From assembly GCA_002422725.1 (NCBI GenBank), contig DITE01000110.1:1-25506 (forward strand): a DNA stretch of 25,506 nucleotides, in the 5' to 3' direction. Source of the stretch: Bacteroidales bacterium UBA6192 (lineage in GTDB: Bacteria; Bacteroidota; Bacteroidia; Bacteroidales; F082). Each line of letters starts with the position of its first letter. Position 1 is the first letter of the stretch. Below, one piece after another: positions 8,170-16,721 of this stretch. Under the pieces are notes generated by a model, which had not been told where the DNA came from, made no database searches, and saw only the letters and a list, made by a program, of their open reading frames with translations. Position numbers and translations under genes: made by a program.

Positions 8170-9720
8170 GTGAACAGAGAATTATTTATCGATTCTCGTG
8201 CTTCGGAGGTTGACATTGTTCTGCTGGAAGATAAAACACTTGTTGAACTTCATCAGGAAAAGACTAACAACAATTACGCTGTAGGAGATGTTTATCTGGG
8301 CAGGGTGCGTAAAATCATGCCGGGATTGAATGCAGCATTCGTTGAGGTAGGGTACGAAAAAGATGCTTTTTTACATTATCTTGATCTGGGCCCCCAGATC
8401 AGGTCGCTGATTAAATACACGAAATTGGCTATCAATGCCAATCCCGTTCAGATTAGTTCGGACAGTTTTAAGATGGAGCCCGATATTGAGAAATCAGGTA
8501 AAATTACCCAGGTGCTCACAACAGGGATGCAAATTATGGTTCAGATTGCCAAGGAACCCATCTCCACCAAAGGTCCGCGTATTTCATCAGAAATTTCATT
8601 TGCAGGCCGTTATCTGGTGCTTGTTCCATTTTCGAGCCGTATTTCGGTTTCACAGAAAATCAGAAGCAGCGAAGAGCGAAACAGGCTTAAAAGATTAATT
8701 CTAAGCATCAAACCCAACAATTTTGGCGTAATTATACGCACAGTTGCCGAAAATAAAAAGGTGGCTGAACTGGATGCCGATTTGAGAAATCTGGTTGAGA
8801 AATGGGAAAAAACAGCTATCAAGCTTCAGAATGCCAAAGCTCCCTTGAAAATTGTGAGTGAACTCGACCGGACCTCGGCCATATTGCGCGATCTGCTCAA
8901 CGAATCATTCAACAACGTTCATGTGAACGACCCGGTGCTTGCCGATGAAATTAAGCATTACGTCGGTACTATTGCCCCTCAAAAAGTGGATATAGTTAAG
9001 CTTTACAAAGGCAAACAACCCATTTTTGAGAATTTTGGCATCGACAAGCAAATAAAAAGTCTTTTCGGAAAAACCATTACAGTCAAAAGTGGTGTTTATC
9101 TTATTATAGAACATACCGAAGCCATGCACGTGATCGACGTCAATAGTGGTCATCGTGTAAACAAAGAGAATAGTCAGGAAGAAAACGCGTTAGCCGTTAA
9201 TCTGGAAGCTGCCGGTGAAATAGCCCGACAGCTGCGACTCAGGGACATGGGCGGAATTATTGTAGTCGATTTTATCGACATGCACGACAGCAAAAACCGC
9301 CGTGAACTTTATCAGAAACTAAAAGATGAAATGTCGCGCGACCATGCCAAACACACCATTTTGCCCCCCAGCAAATTTGGGCTGGTGCAAATCACCAGGC
9401 AGCGCGTCAGGCCCGAAATGGCCGTTGAAATACTGGAACGTTGCCCGGTCTGTGATGGTACCGGAAAAATCAGACCCAGCATCATCTTTGTTGATGAAAT
9501 AGAAAACAACCTCAAATACCTCCTTCAGGATCAGAACGAAAAATCGCTTACGGTGGCCGTGCATCCCTATGTGCATGCGTATTTAACCAAAGGCCTTATT
9601 TCCAGAAATATCAAATGGATGTGGAAGTATAAAAAGAGGATACGCATTAACCCCATGACCAATTACCATCAGCTTGAATACAGGTTTTTCAATGATAAGA
9701 ATGATGAAATCAAAATCTGA
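8170..9720 (+). CDS. rng: Ribonuclease E/G family endoribonuclease
   Basis: A 516-residue RNase G-length enzyme starting at GTG 8170; no ATG fits upstream. The S1 RNA-binding domain fills about 35-140 (GDVYLGRVRKIMPGLNAAFVEVGYEKDAFLH). The RNase H-like catalytic domain carries the two metal-binding aspartates in HVIDVNSGHR and GGIIVVDFIDMHD. The zinc-link CPVCDGTGK follows. It lacks the long C-terminal degradosome scaffold of E. coli RNase E. It cleaves single-stranded AU-rich RNA in rRNA maturation and mRNA decay. The linkage to HU and the small basic protein is conserved in Bacteroidota. Confidence 0.94.
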   Translation: MNRELFIDSRASEVDIVLLEDKTLVELHQEKTNNNYAVGDVYLGRVRKIMPGLNAAFVEVGYEKDAFLHYLDLGPQIRSLIKYTKLAINANPVQISSDSFKMEPDIEKSGKITQVLTTGMQIMVQIAKEPISTKGPRISSEISFAGRYLVLVPFSSRISVSQKIRSSEERNRLKRLILSIKPNNFGVIIRTVAENKKVAELDADLRNLVEKWEKTAIKLQNAKAPLKIVSELDRTSAILRDLLNESFNNVHVNDPVLADEIKHYVGTIAPQKVDIVKLYKGKQPIFENFGIDKQIKSLFGKTITVKSGVYLIIEHTEAMHVIDVNSGHRVNKENSQEENALAVNLEAAGEIARQLRLRDMGGIIVVDFIDMHDSKNRRELYQKLKDEMSRDHAKHTILPPSKFGLVQITRQRVRPEMAVEILERCPVCDGTGKIRPSIIFVDEIENNLKYLLQDQNEKSLTVAVHPYVHAYLTKGLISRNIKWMWKYKKRIRINPMTNYHQLEYRFFNDKNDEIKI

Positions 9721-9764
9721 AGCCTGCACAATGAAGTAAGTTGAGGGTAATGTGTGCCAAATAA

Positions 9765-9800
9765 TCCCGGATTGCTTGAAAACCAGTCCGGGAATTTTTA
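9765..9800 (+). terminator. Intrinsic terminator after rng
   Basis: TCCCGGA (9765-9771) pairs with TCCGGGA (9787-9793) as a 7-bp GC-rich stem, followed by the T-rich tail ATTTTTA. It lies 45 bases after the rng stop and before the trpS promoter region. Confidence 0.6.
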
Positions 9801-9828
9801 ATCTGATTGTTCTCGTTATATCTAATCA

Positions 9829-9857
9829 TTGCTACATTGTCAAAATAACTAAATTTG
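9829..9857 (+). promoter_or_regulatory. Candidate trpS promoter (TTG-N18-TAAATTTG), possibly leaderless
   Basis: A TTG at 9829-9831, an 18-base spacer and TAAATTTG at 9850-9857 match the Bacteroidota -33/-7 promoter. The -7 box ends four bases before the trpS ATG at 9862, so transcription would begin at or next to the start codon. Confidence 0.45.
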
Positions 9858-9861
9858 TCTC

Positions 9862-10857
9862 ATGGAAATTGTTTTGAGCGGAATACGACCAACAGGAAAT
9901 CTGCATCTGGGAAATTACTTCGGGGCAGTGCGAAACTTTGTAAAGATGCAATCAGAAGCAAATTGTTTCTTTTTCATCGCTGACTATCATTCCCTAACCA
10001 CCCATCCCAAACCCGATGACCTTCATGCACGCGTGAAGCAGGTTTTGGTTGAGTACCTTGCAGCAGGTCTCGACCCTGAAAAATCGACCCTTTATGTGCA
10101 AAGCGACCTGCCCGAAACAGCAGAACTTTATTTGTTTTTGAATATGAACGCCTATATGGGCGAGCTGGAAAGGGTGACTACATTTAAGGAAAAAGCACGA
10201 AAGCAACCCGATAATGTGAACGCGGGTCTCTTAACATACCCAAGCCTAATGGCAGCTGATATCATTATTCATAAAGCCAACAAGGTGCCTGTTGGAAAAG
10301 ATCAGGAACAACATCTGGAGATGACACGGACTTTTGCCCGAAGGTTTAACAGAATGTATCACGAAGATTATTTCCCTATACCACAGGCTTTTAATTTTGG
10401 GGATGAATTGATTAAAGTACCAGGCCTGGATGGAAGCGGCAAGATGGGAAAATCTGAAGGTGAAGGGAATGCCATCTTTCTATCAGACGATCCTAAAACC
10501 ATCAGGAAGAAAGTGATGAGGGCTGTTACGGATAGTGGTCCGACCGAACCCTATCAACCAAAACCTGATGCCATTGAAAACTTGTTCTCTCTGCTGAAAA
10601 TCATGTCAACCCCCGACACAGTTGCCTATTTTAATGATCAATACAACAATTGTTCAATCCGCTATGGCGACTTGAAAAAACATATCGCTGAGGAAGTTAT
10701 TCAATTTACCGAGCCAATCAGAACCCGTATCGAAGAGCTTAGTCATGACGACAAAGCCATTAGCCGGGCTGCCCGCATTGGTGCTGAAAAAGCCCGTGAA
10801 AGTGCCCGGAAAACTATCCAGGAAGTTCGTGAAATTATTGGGTTCAAATCCTTTTAA
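9862..10857 (+). CDS. trpS: Tryptophanyl-tRNA synthetase
   Basis: A 331-residue class I aminoacyl-tRNA synthetase that charges tRNA(Trp). The HIGH-like motif is at the N-terminus (PTGNLHLGNYFGA). The KMSKS-like loop appears as GSGKMGKSEG, with Gly in place of the first Ser, a common form in this family. Other typical segments are ADYHSLTT and VPVGKDQEQHLEM. Length matches bacterial TrpRS. It is the first gene of a long same-strand series and is followed after 11 bases by a small membrane protein gene. Confidence 0.97.
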   Translation: MEIVLSGIRPTGNLHLGNYFGAVRNFVKMQSEANCFFFIADYHSLTTHPKPDDLHARVKQVLVEYLAAGLDPEKSTLYVQSDLPETAELYLFLNMNAYMGELERVTTFKEKARKQPDNVNAGLLTYPSLMAADIIIHKANKVPVGKDQEQHLEMTRTFARRFNRMYHEDYFPIPQAFNFGDELIKVPGLDGSGKMGKSEGEGNAIFLSDDPKTIRKKVMRAVTDSGPTEPYQPKPDAIENLFSLLKIMSTPDTVAYFNDQYNNCSIRYGDLKKHIAEEVIQFTEPIRTRIEELSHDDKAISRAARIGAEKARESARKTIQEVREIIGFKSF

Positions 10858-10868
10858 AATAACTAAGT

Positions 10869-11279
10869 ATGGCTGAAAATTACAAAATCTGGCTTAACAA
10901 AGCTGTTACAGTTTTGATGCGTTTTGGTGTTATCCTGTATGTCTTTTCCGTTTTGTTTCCCTATATCGAGGACACAGGTTTTGAAACAACTGTGTGGTCA
11001 TGGACGCTCAGATGGTTTTTGATTATTGTACAGGCCGCTGCAACCTTGGGTTTGCTGATGCTCAGGCGAAGTGATTTTCTGGTGTACGGCTTTTTTATTG
11101 TTTTTCTTGCCAGTATCTTCAACCTGTTCAATACTGCCATAGGGCCAGATCCAATTCCGGAGATTTTCAGTCATTTTCTGGCAGCAACGGTTTCTGTGTA
11201 CTTTATGACCCGCGACATGCGGCTGGAGATCTCAACCGGTCATAAAAAACACCGGAATCACAGCCAACATCATCATTAA
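10869..11279 (+). CDS. Small membrane protein of unknown function with His-rich tail
   Basis: The product has 136 residues. About four hydrophobic segments are visible, at roughly 15-33, 45-66, 70-92 and 98-113. The protein ends in a short cytoplasmic-looking tail rich in His (GHKKHRNHSQHHH). No catalytic motif is recognised. The gene is wedged between trpS (11 bases) and hflX (3 bases), so it is almost certainly co-transcribed and coupled to hflX. The His tail could bind metal, but this is a guess. Two flanking housekeeping genes in the same frame of transcription support it as a real gene. Confidence 0.8.
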   Translation: MAENYKIWLNKAVTVLMRFGVILYVFSVLFPYIEDTGFETTVWSWTLRWFLIIVQAAATLGLLMLRRSDFLVYGFFIVFLASIFNLFNTAIGPDPIPEIFSHFLAATVSVYFMTRDMRLEISTGHKKHRNHSQHHH

Positions 11280-11282
11280 GGC

Positions 11283-12476
11283 ATGGGTAACGGGATAGAT
11301 ACAGCGCCAAAAATCGAGCGGGGGGTATTGGTTGGCCTGGTAACCAGAGACCAAAGCCGTGAAAAAGTTGACGAATACCTTGATGAGTTATCGTTTCTGC
11401 TCGAAACTGCCGGAGGTATACCCGTAAAGCGATTCGTGCAGGCACTTCCTAATCCGGATTCACGCACCTATGTCGGAAGCGGAAAACTGGAAGAAATTGC
11501 ACAGTATGTTCAGGCTGAACAGATTGATTTGGTTATCTTTGATGATGAGTTAGGCGGTTCACAGATCAGGAATATCGAAGAAGTGATGGGTTGCCGAGTA
11601 CTCGACAGAACCAATCTTATTCTCGATATTTTTGCAAAACGTGCCCAAACTTTTCATGCCAAAACTCAGGTTGAACTGGCACAATATCAATACCTCCTGC
11701 CACGGCTTACGCGTTTGTGGACACACCTTGAACGCCAAAGGGGAGGTATTGGACTCAGGGGCCCCGGCGAAACAGAAATTGAAACAGACCGGCGTATCAT
11801 CAGAGATAAAATTAGTCTGTTAAAGGAGCGGTTAAAGGAAATTGATACCCAACAGGCAATCCAGCGCAAAAACCGGGGAAAAATGGTCAGAGTGGCCCTT
11901 GTCGGATACACCAATGTTGGTAAATCGACAATCATGAACCTGATCAGTAAGTCGGATGTTTTTGCCGAAGACAAACTATTTGCAACACTCGATACCACCG
12001 TAAGAAAAGTTGTTATTGACAACCTCCCGTTTTTGCTATCCGATACCGTCGGGTTTATCAGAAAACTACCCCATAATCTGATCAAATCGTTCAAATCGAC
12101 TTTGGATGAATTACGCGAATCCGACATCCTGCTTCATGTGGTGGATATTTCACACAAAGATTTCGAAGATCAGATCAAAACGGTTCAGCAGACTCTTGCC
12201 GAGATTGGCGTGAGTGATAAAAAAACAATCATGGTTTTCAACAAAATTGATGCCTATACTGAACCCGATACCCATGAGGAGGCGATGCTTTATAAAGGGG
12301 AAGTTAAGCCAGGAATTGAACAGTTTAAGCAGAGCTGGATGGCAAATGTATCGGCAAACTCCATATTTATTTCGGCCTTGGAAAAAACAAACTATCACGA
12401 ATTCAGAGAATTGCTTTACAATGAAATTCGTGATATGCATGCATTGAAATATCCTTACGATAACTTTCTGTATTGA
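11283..12476 (+). CDS. hflX: Ribosome-associated GTPase HflX
   Basis: A 397-residue GTPase of the Obg-HflX group. The N-terminal nucleotide-binding-like domain (about 20-120, with NPDSRTYVGSGKLEE) is followed by a helical linker containing the family signature GLRGPGETEIETDRR. The G domain has the P-loop GYTNVGKST, G3 SDTVGFIRKLP and G4 NKID. HflX splits stalled or idle 70S ribosomes and is linked to stress survival. The start is 3 bases after the upstream membrane protein gene, suggesting translational coupling. Confidence 0.96.
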   Translation: MGNGIDTAPKIERGVLVGLVTRDQSREKVDEYLDELSFLLETAGGIPVKRFVQALPNPDSRTYVGSGKLEEIAQYVQAEQIDLVIFDDELGGSQIRNIEEVMGCRVLDRTNLILDIFAKRAQTFHAKTQVELAQYQYLLPRLTRLWTHLERQRGGIGLRGPGETEIETDRRIIRDKISLLKERLKEIDTQQAIQRKNRGKMVRVALVGYTNVGKSTIMNLISKSDVFAEDKLFATLDTTVRKVVIDNLPFLLSDTVGFIRKLPHNLIKSFKSTLDELRESDILLHVVDISHKDFEDQIKTVQQTLAEIGVSDKKTIMVFNKIDAYTEPDTHEEAMLYKGEVKPGIEQFKQSWMANVSANSIFISALEKTNYHEFRELLYNEIRDMHALKYPYDNFLY

Positions 12477-12485
12477 CATCCTGCC

Positions 12486-12493
12486 TATATTTG
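12486..12493 (+). promoter_or_regulatory. Candidate -7 box before lnt (TATATTTG)
   Basis: TATATTTGC in the 36-base hflX-lnt gap matches TAnnTTTG exactly and lies 20 bases before the lnt ATG. It may be an internal promoter for lnt onwards. The -33 element is not clear. Confidence 0.35.
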
Positions 12494-12512
12494 CCCGCGT
12501 AAATCAAGCAGT

Positions 12513-14132
12513 ATGAAAAAAATTCACCTTGTTGGCTTATCGGTATTAACAGGATTGCTGCTCAGTGCAGCATGGCCTGCCCGTGGGTTTGTCCCCTTGA
12601 TCTTTGTTGCCTTTGTCCCGTTGTTTTTTGTTCAACAAGCAATAGGTGACAATCCGGTGAAAAAAGGAAGATCCTCCATGTTCTGGCTCGCATTTCTTGG
12701 TTTTTTTATCTGGAACTCGCTCACAACATGGTGGATATGGAACTCAACAGCCGTCGGGGCAATAGCAGCACTTGGATTGAATTCGCTTTTTATGGCAACA
12801 GTTTTCTGGCTTTTTCATATTACCCGCATCAAACTTTATGATAATCGAAAAGGCTGGATGATACTGGTTTTTTATTGGATGGCATGGGAGTTCTTTCATC
12901 TTGGTTGGGACTTGAGCTGGCCATGGCTTAACCTGGGCAATGTTTTCGCTTCAACACACACCTGGATACAATGGTATGAGTTTACCGGAGTTCCCGGAGG
13001 GACACTGTGGATTTTGATTTCAAACATCATGGTGTTCCATATCATTCGGTTGCTCAATGAATGGAGCGTGAATACGAAACGCATCGGTATGATGGTTTCA
13101 GCTTTGATCCTAATCTGGTTTGTGCCTGTTATTGCTTCAAAAATGATTTACAACCGGGTTGTTGAAGTAGGTGAAATAGCTGAGATAATCGTCGTTCAGC
13201 CAAATTTTGATCCCTACTCAGAGCAATACGAATTGCCTCCATCCGAAATAATTGCCCGTAATCTTGAACTGGCAATGAGCGTAAATCAGCGAAAAGCCGA
13301 TTTTATTGTGAGTCCTGAGTCGGCAATTCAGGAAAACATCTGGAACGACAAGCAGGAAGAGTCTCCAAGTATTCAGCAATTAAAAGGGTTTATCAATCAG
13401 TTTCCTGATTTGGCTGTCATAATTGGCGCAAGCACCTTCAGCATGGTACCTGCCGGGATGGAAGAGCATCATGCTGCACGAAAATTCAGTGGATATGATG
13501 CGTATTATTTTGCCTACAACACCGCATTGTATATCGATTCGAGTGCTGGAATCCAGTCCTATAACAAATCAAAACTTACACCAGGCGTCGAAATGATGCC
13601 TTCATGGTCGATTCTAAAGCCATTAAAAAAATATGCCATCGATTTAGGTGGAACCATAGGTACGCTGAAGGTCGACGATGAACGCAGGGTTTTCAATCAT
13701 CAGTCCGGCAAATACAACATTGCACCGATTATCTGTTACGAATCGGTGTACGGTGAATTTGTTACCCGATTTGTTAAGAATGGAGCCAATCTGATATTCG
13801 TTATTACAAATGATGGATGGTGGGGCAACACGCCTGGTCACAGACAACATTTTCTTTTTTCGGTTCTTCGGGCAATTGAAACCCGCAGAAGTGTGGCTCG
13901 TTCGGCCAATACGGGAATATCAGCATTTATCGATCAGCGGGGAGATGTTTATCAGGCTACTCCTTACTGGGAACCAGCCGTGATTCGTCAATCGCTGACA
14001 ACCAACGAAAAGATAACATTTTATGTGGCCTATGGTGACTATCTTAGCCGGATTGCAATCTTTGCCTCTGCCATATTTTTTCTTTATGGCTTTGTCAGAG
14101 CCTGGTTAATGAGAGGCAAGTCCGCTGCCTGA
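12513..14132 (+). CDS. lnt: Apolipoprotein N-acyltransferase (intact copy)
   Basis: A 539-residue inner-membrane enzyme that adds the third acyl chain to the N-terminal Cys of lipoproteins. The N-terminal half (to about 215) is a multi-helix membrane domain with the motifs LSAAWPARGF and DLSWPWLNLGN. The periplasmic nitrilase-like domain carries the full catalytic triad: E269 (VSPESAIQ), K354 (YNKSKLTPG) and C408 (PIICYESVYG). The TNDGWWGNTPGHRQH and SANTGISAFID segments follow. A final membrane helix closes the protein. A second, interrupted homolog lies at 22010-23620. Downstream, dus starts 24 bases after the stop. Confidence 0.95.
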   Translation: MKKIHLVGLSVLTGLLLSAAWPARGFVPLIFVAFVPLFFVQQAIGDNPVKKGRSSMFWLAFLGFFIWNSLTTWWIWNSTAVGAIAALGLNSLFMATVFWLFHITRIKLYDNRKGWMILVFYWMAWEFFHLGWDLSWPWLNLGNVFASTHTWIQWYEFTGVPGGTLWILISNIMVFHIIRLLNEWSVNTKRIGMMVSALILIWFVPVIASKMIYNRVVEVGEIAEIIVVQPNFDPYSEQYELPPSEIIARNLELAMSVNQRKADFIVSPESAIQENIWNDKQEESPSIQQLKGFINQFPDLAVIIGASTFSMVPAGMEEHHAARKFSGYDAYYFAYNTALYIDSSAGIQSYNKSKLTPGVEMMPSWSILKPLKKYAIDLGGTIGTLKVDDERRVFNHQSGKYNIAPIICYESVYGEFVTRFVKNGANLIFVITNDGWWGNTPGHRQHFLFSVLRAIETRRSVARSANTGISAFIDQRGDVYQATPYWEPAVIRQSLTTNEKITFYVAYGDYLSRIAIFASAIFFLYGFVRAWLMRGKSAA

Positions 14133-14156
14133 AATCTTATCGATTAACAACATGAC

Positions 14157-15179
14157 ATGACACTGTGGGAAACTGATGAAAACTTCAGCCTTTATTTTGG
14201 GCCTTTTCAAGGAATAACAGATGTTTATTTCCGCCGTTTATTCATGCAATATTTTGGTGGAGTGGATAAGGTTTTTACCCCATTTTTCGCCGGGGTGGAT
14301 AAAGATAACCGCAAAAGCCTGAAGACAGCCGAAATTGACCCACAACTCAACAATACATTCATTACTATTCCACAGCTCTTGTCTAAAAACGCGGATGAAC
14401 TGCTCAGGTTTGCCAGCCATTGCAAGCAGACAGGGTATCGTGAAATCAACTGGAATCTTGGATGTCCTTCACCCCAGGTTGCCGACAAAAAACGTGGTTC
14501 AGGTTTATTACCCTATCCGGAGGAAATTGATCGGATACTTAACAGCTACTTTGAGGTTAATCCCTTAAACCTGAGTGTTAAATGCAGGTTTGGACTGGAA
14601 CATGTCAATGAGTTTGACTCACTACTGAAGGTTTTTAACCGCTACCCGATTAGTGAACTGATCGTACATGCCCGTGTTGGCCGCCAACGTTATCTTGGCT
14701 CAGCCCTGGCCGAAGAGTTTAAGAGGTATATCCCCCTCTTGAATCTCCCTTTGGTGTACAATGGCGATATTTTCAGTGAATCGGATTTCGTGCGTTACAG
14801 GAATCAGTTTTCAGTGATTAACATGTTTATGCTTGGTCGTGGCTTGTTGTCCGATCCTTTTTTAGCTCGCGAGATGAAAGGCATGGTTCCGTTATTGAAC
14901 AAAAAGGAAATTTTGAGGGACTTTGTCGTTGAGCTTTTTCATGTGCGACAGGCAGCTGCGACTCACAAATTGTCGCCGATAGGAAAGCAAAAAGAGTTGT
15001 GGTCGTATCTGATGTGGTCATTTGATGAACCACAAACCGTATGGCGGATTATCCGAAAAACAACTGGTATTGCTGAATACGAAGCTGCTGTTGATCATGT
15101 TTTTTGCACCAGAGAATGGATTGGGCAAGGGTTTGGTAAAAGGGGGAGAACCACTGAAGTTGTTGATCTGACGGCATGA
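14157..15179 (+). CDS. tRNA-dihydrouridine synthase family protein
   Basis: A 340-residue FMN-dependent TIM-barrel protein of the Dus family, which reduces uridine to dihydrouridine in tRNA. The N-terminal strand LYFGPFQGITDVYFRRLF matches the Dus opening. The catalytic Cys is in NWNLGCPSPQ, followed by a KRGSGLL stretch (FMN/substrate loop), VKCRFGLE and the HARVGRQRY strand. GDIFS and LGRGLLSDP lie at the FMN phosphate end. Which Dus subgroup, and so which tRNA position, is not clear. An ATG five bases upstream is also possible but out of frame. It lies between lnt and the histidine kinase gene in the same-strand series. Confidence 0.9.
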   Translation: MTLWETDENFSLYFGPFQGITDVYFRRLFMQYFGGVDKVFTPFFAGVDKDNRKSLKTAEIDPQLNNTFITIPQLLSKNADELLRFASHCKQTGYREINWNLGCPSPQVADKKRGSGLLPYPEEIDRILNSYFEVNPLNLSVKCRFGLEHVNEFDSLLKVFNRYPISELIVHARVGRQRYLGSALAEEFKRYIPLLNLPLVYNGDIFSESDFVRYRNQFSVINMFMLGRGLLSDPFLAREMKGMVPLLNKKEILRDFVVELFHVRQAAATHKLSPIGKQKELWSYLMWSFDEPQTVWRIIRKTTGIAEYEAAVDHVFCTREWIGQGFGKRGRTTEVVDLTA

Positions 15180-15220
15180 TGTAACACGAAGACAATATTT
15201 ACGTAGAAAGGAAAATATCT

Positions 15221-16717
15221 ATGAGAAAAGTGCGGTTTCGGTTACATGTCAGCTATCAGTTAATAGTTGGAGCCCTGGTCACCATTGCCATAATTATGTC
15301 GGGCGGTTACCTGATCATTTCCTATATTTATCAGATACAGGACGATACGACCGAGCTGATGCAACACAATGTTGAAAGTGCCCGCACAGCCAAAGAACTT
15401 AAATTAGCACTTTTCAGCATCAGGGCTGCTTCGTTGACATATCTATTCGACCGAAGCCCCGAGCGGATTGCAGCACTGCAGGATGAGCAAAAAGAGTTTA
15501 TCAGGTTGCTTGGTATGGCCAGAAGTTCGTCAAACACTACCGAAGAAAACAACCTGCTGCAACAAATATCTGCCTTGTTTTCGAATTATCAGCAAACTTT
15601 AACAAATGCCCTTGAATTGCATAAACAAGGACGCATTTCACAGCCTAATAAGCTGATTGTGCATGCCTCTCAGGATTTGATTAGTACTATTCAGGAAAAA
15701 ACAGATCAGTTTATTCATACCAACGAAAGTGCTCAGATAGCTTATGAAATCAGCATCAAAAGAAATGATGATATTGTTCGCAAAGCAATTTTTGTTATGG
15801 GTATTGGAGGCATTGTGATGGGTCTGATACTGGGTTGGTTGATAGCCAGGCTTATTCTGAATCCCATTTATAAACTGGTACTTAAAGTAAGGGATGCAGC
15901 AGGCAGCGAAATTATTGAGCATATACGGATGAGTCCGGGAAAGGAGCTTGATGAACTTGATTTTCATATCAACCGCCTGATAAACAAGATTAACAAAGCC
16001 AACGAAGACCTGCGAAAAAACCGGGTATTGCTCGAAAGTGCAAGCAAGCTGGCTGCGGTGGGTAAAATTGCGCCGGCCATTGCACATGAGATCAGAAACC
16101 CGCTCACTGCGATAAAAATGCTCATTCATTCGATGATGGAAGATCCTGGTTTAAACAAGGATATGCATGCTGATCTTCAAATTATTGTTCATGAAATAAA
16201 CCGTGTGGAAAGATTTCTCCAAAACTTTTTGAAGTATGCAAGACCTGCAAAACCGAATATGCAGGAAGTTAAAATTGTGAACACAATTCAGGAAACCCTG
16301 CATCTGATGCAACCCAAATTCAAACAGCATAATGTACAATTGAATGAAAACTACGAAGACGAAGATATTATCCTGATTGCTGACCCCGACATGATCAGAC
16401 AAATACTCATGAACCTTCTGCTGAATGCTCTGGAAGCGATACAGGGGGGCGGAGAGGTGAACATTCTGACCAAAATAGTCAGGCAGGAGAGTAAAGGTCG
16501 TATTTTTGAAATCAGCATTACTGACAACGGAGGTGGAATACCGGCCGACATTCAGGATTCACTCTTTGACCCTTTCGTGAAAGGCAAGGATCAGGGGCTT
16601 GGACTTGGCTTGTCGATTTCGCAACGTATTGCCGAGCTTCATCATGGATGGATCAGTGCTTCAAATAATCCGGACAGTGGTTCTGCATTTATCATTCATT
16701 TACCCATAAAAAACTGA
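15221..16717 (+). CDS. Membrane sensor histidine kinase
   Basis: The product has 498 residues. Two membrane helices, at about 13-38 and 188-212, enclose a roughly 150-residue extracytoplasmic helical sensor domain resembling four-helix-bundle or CHASE3-type sensors. A HAMP segment follows (about 212-262). The HisKA box AHEIRNPLTAIK has phospho-acceptor H289, and the HATPase domain shows N, G1 and G2 boxes (MNLLLNALEAI, DNGGGIP, GLGLGLS). It autophosphorylates and passes phosphate to a response regulator. The partner is clear: the sigma54-type regulator gene begins four bases after the stop. The ligand is unknown. The envelope genes downstream suggest it senses an envelope or cell-wall state. 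Confidence 0.93.
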   Translation: MRKVRFRLHVSYQLIVGALVTIAIIMSGGYLIISYIYQIQDDTTELMQHNVESARTAKELKLALFSIRAASLTYLFDRSPERIAALQDEQKEFIRLLGMARSSSNTTEENNLLQQISALFSNYQQTLTNALELHKQGRISQPNKLIVHASQDLISTIQEKTDQFIHTNESAQIAYEISIKRNDDIVRKAIFVMGIGGIVMGLILGWLIARLILNPIYKLVLKVRDAAGSEIIEHIRMSPGKELDELDFHINRLINKINKANEDLRKNRVLLESASKLAAVGKIAPAIAHEIRNPLTAIKMLIHSMMEDPGLNKDMHADLQIIVHEINRVERFLQNFLKYARPAKPNMQEVKIVNTIQETLHLMQPKFKQHNVQLNENYEDEDIILIADPDMIRQILMNLLLNALEAIQGGGEVNILTKIVRQESKGRIFEISITDNGGGIPADIQDSLFDPFVKGKDQGLGLGLSISQRIAELHHGWISASNNPDSGSAFIIHLPIKN

Positions 16718-16721
16718 TTTC

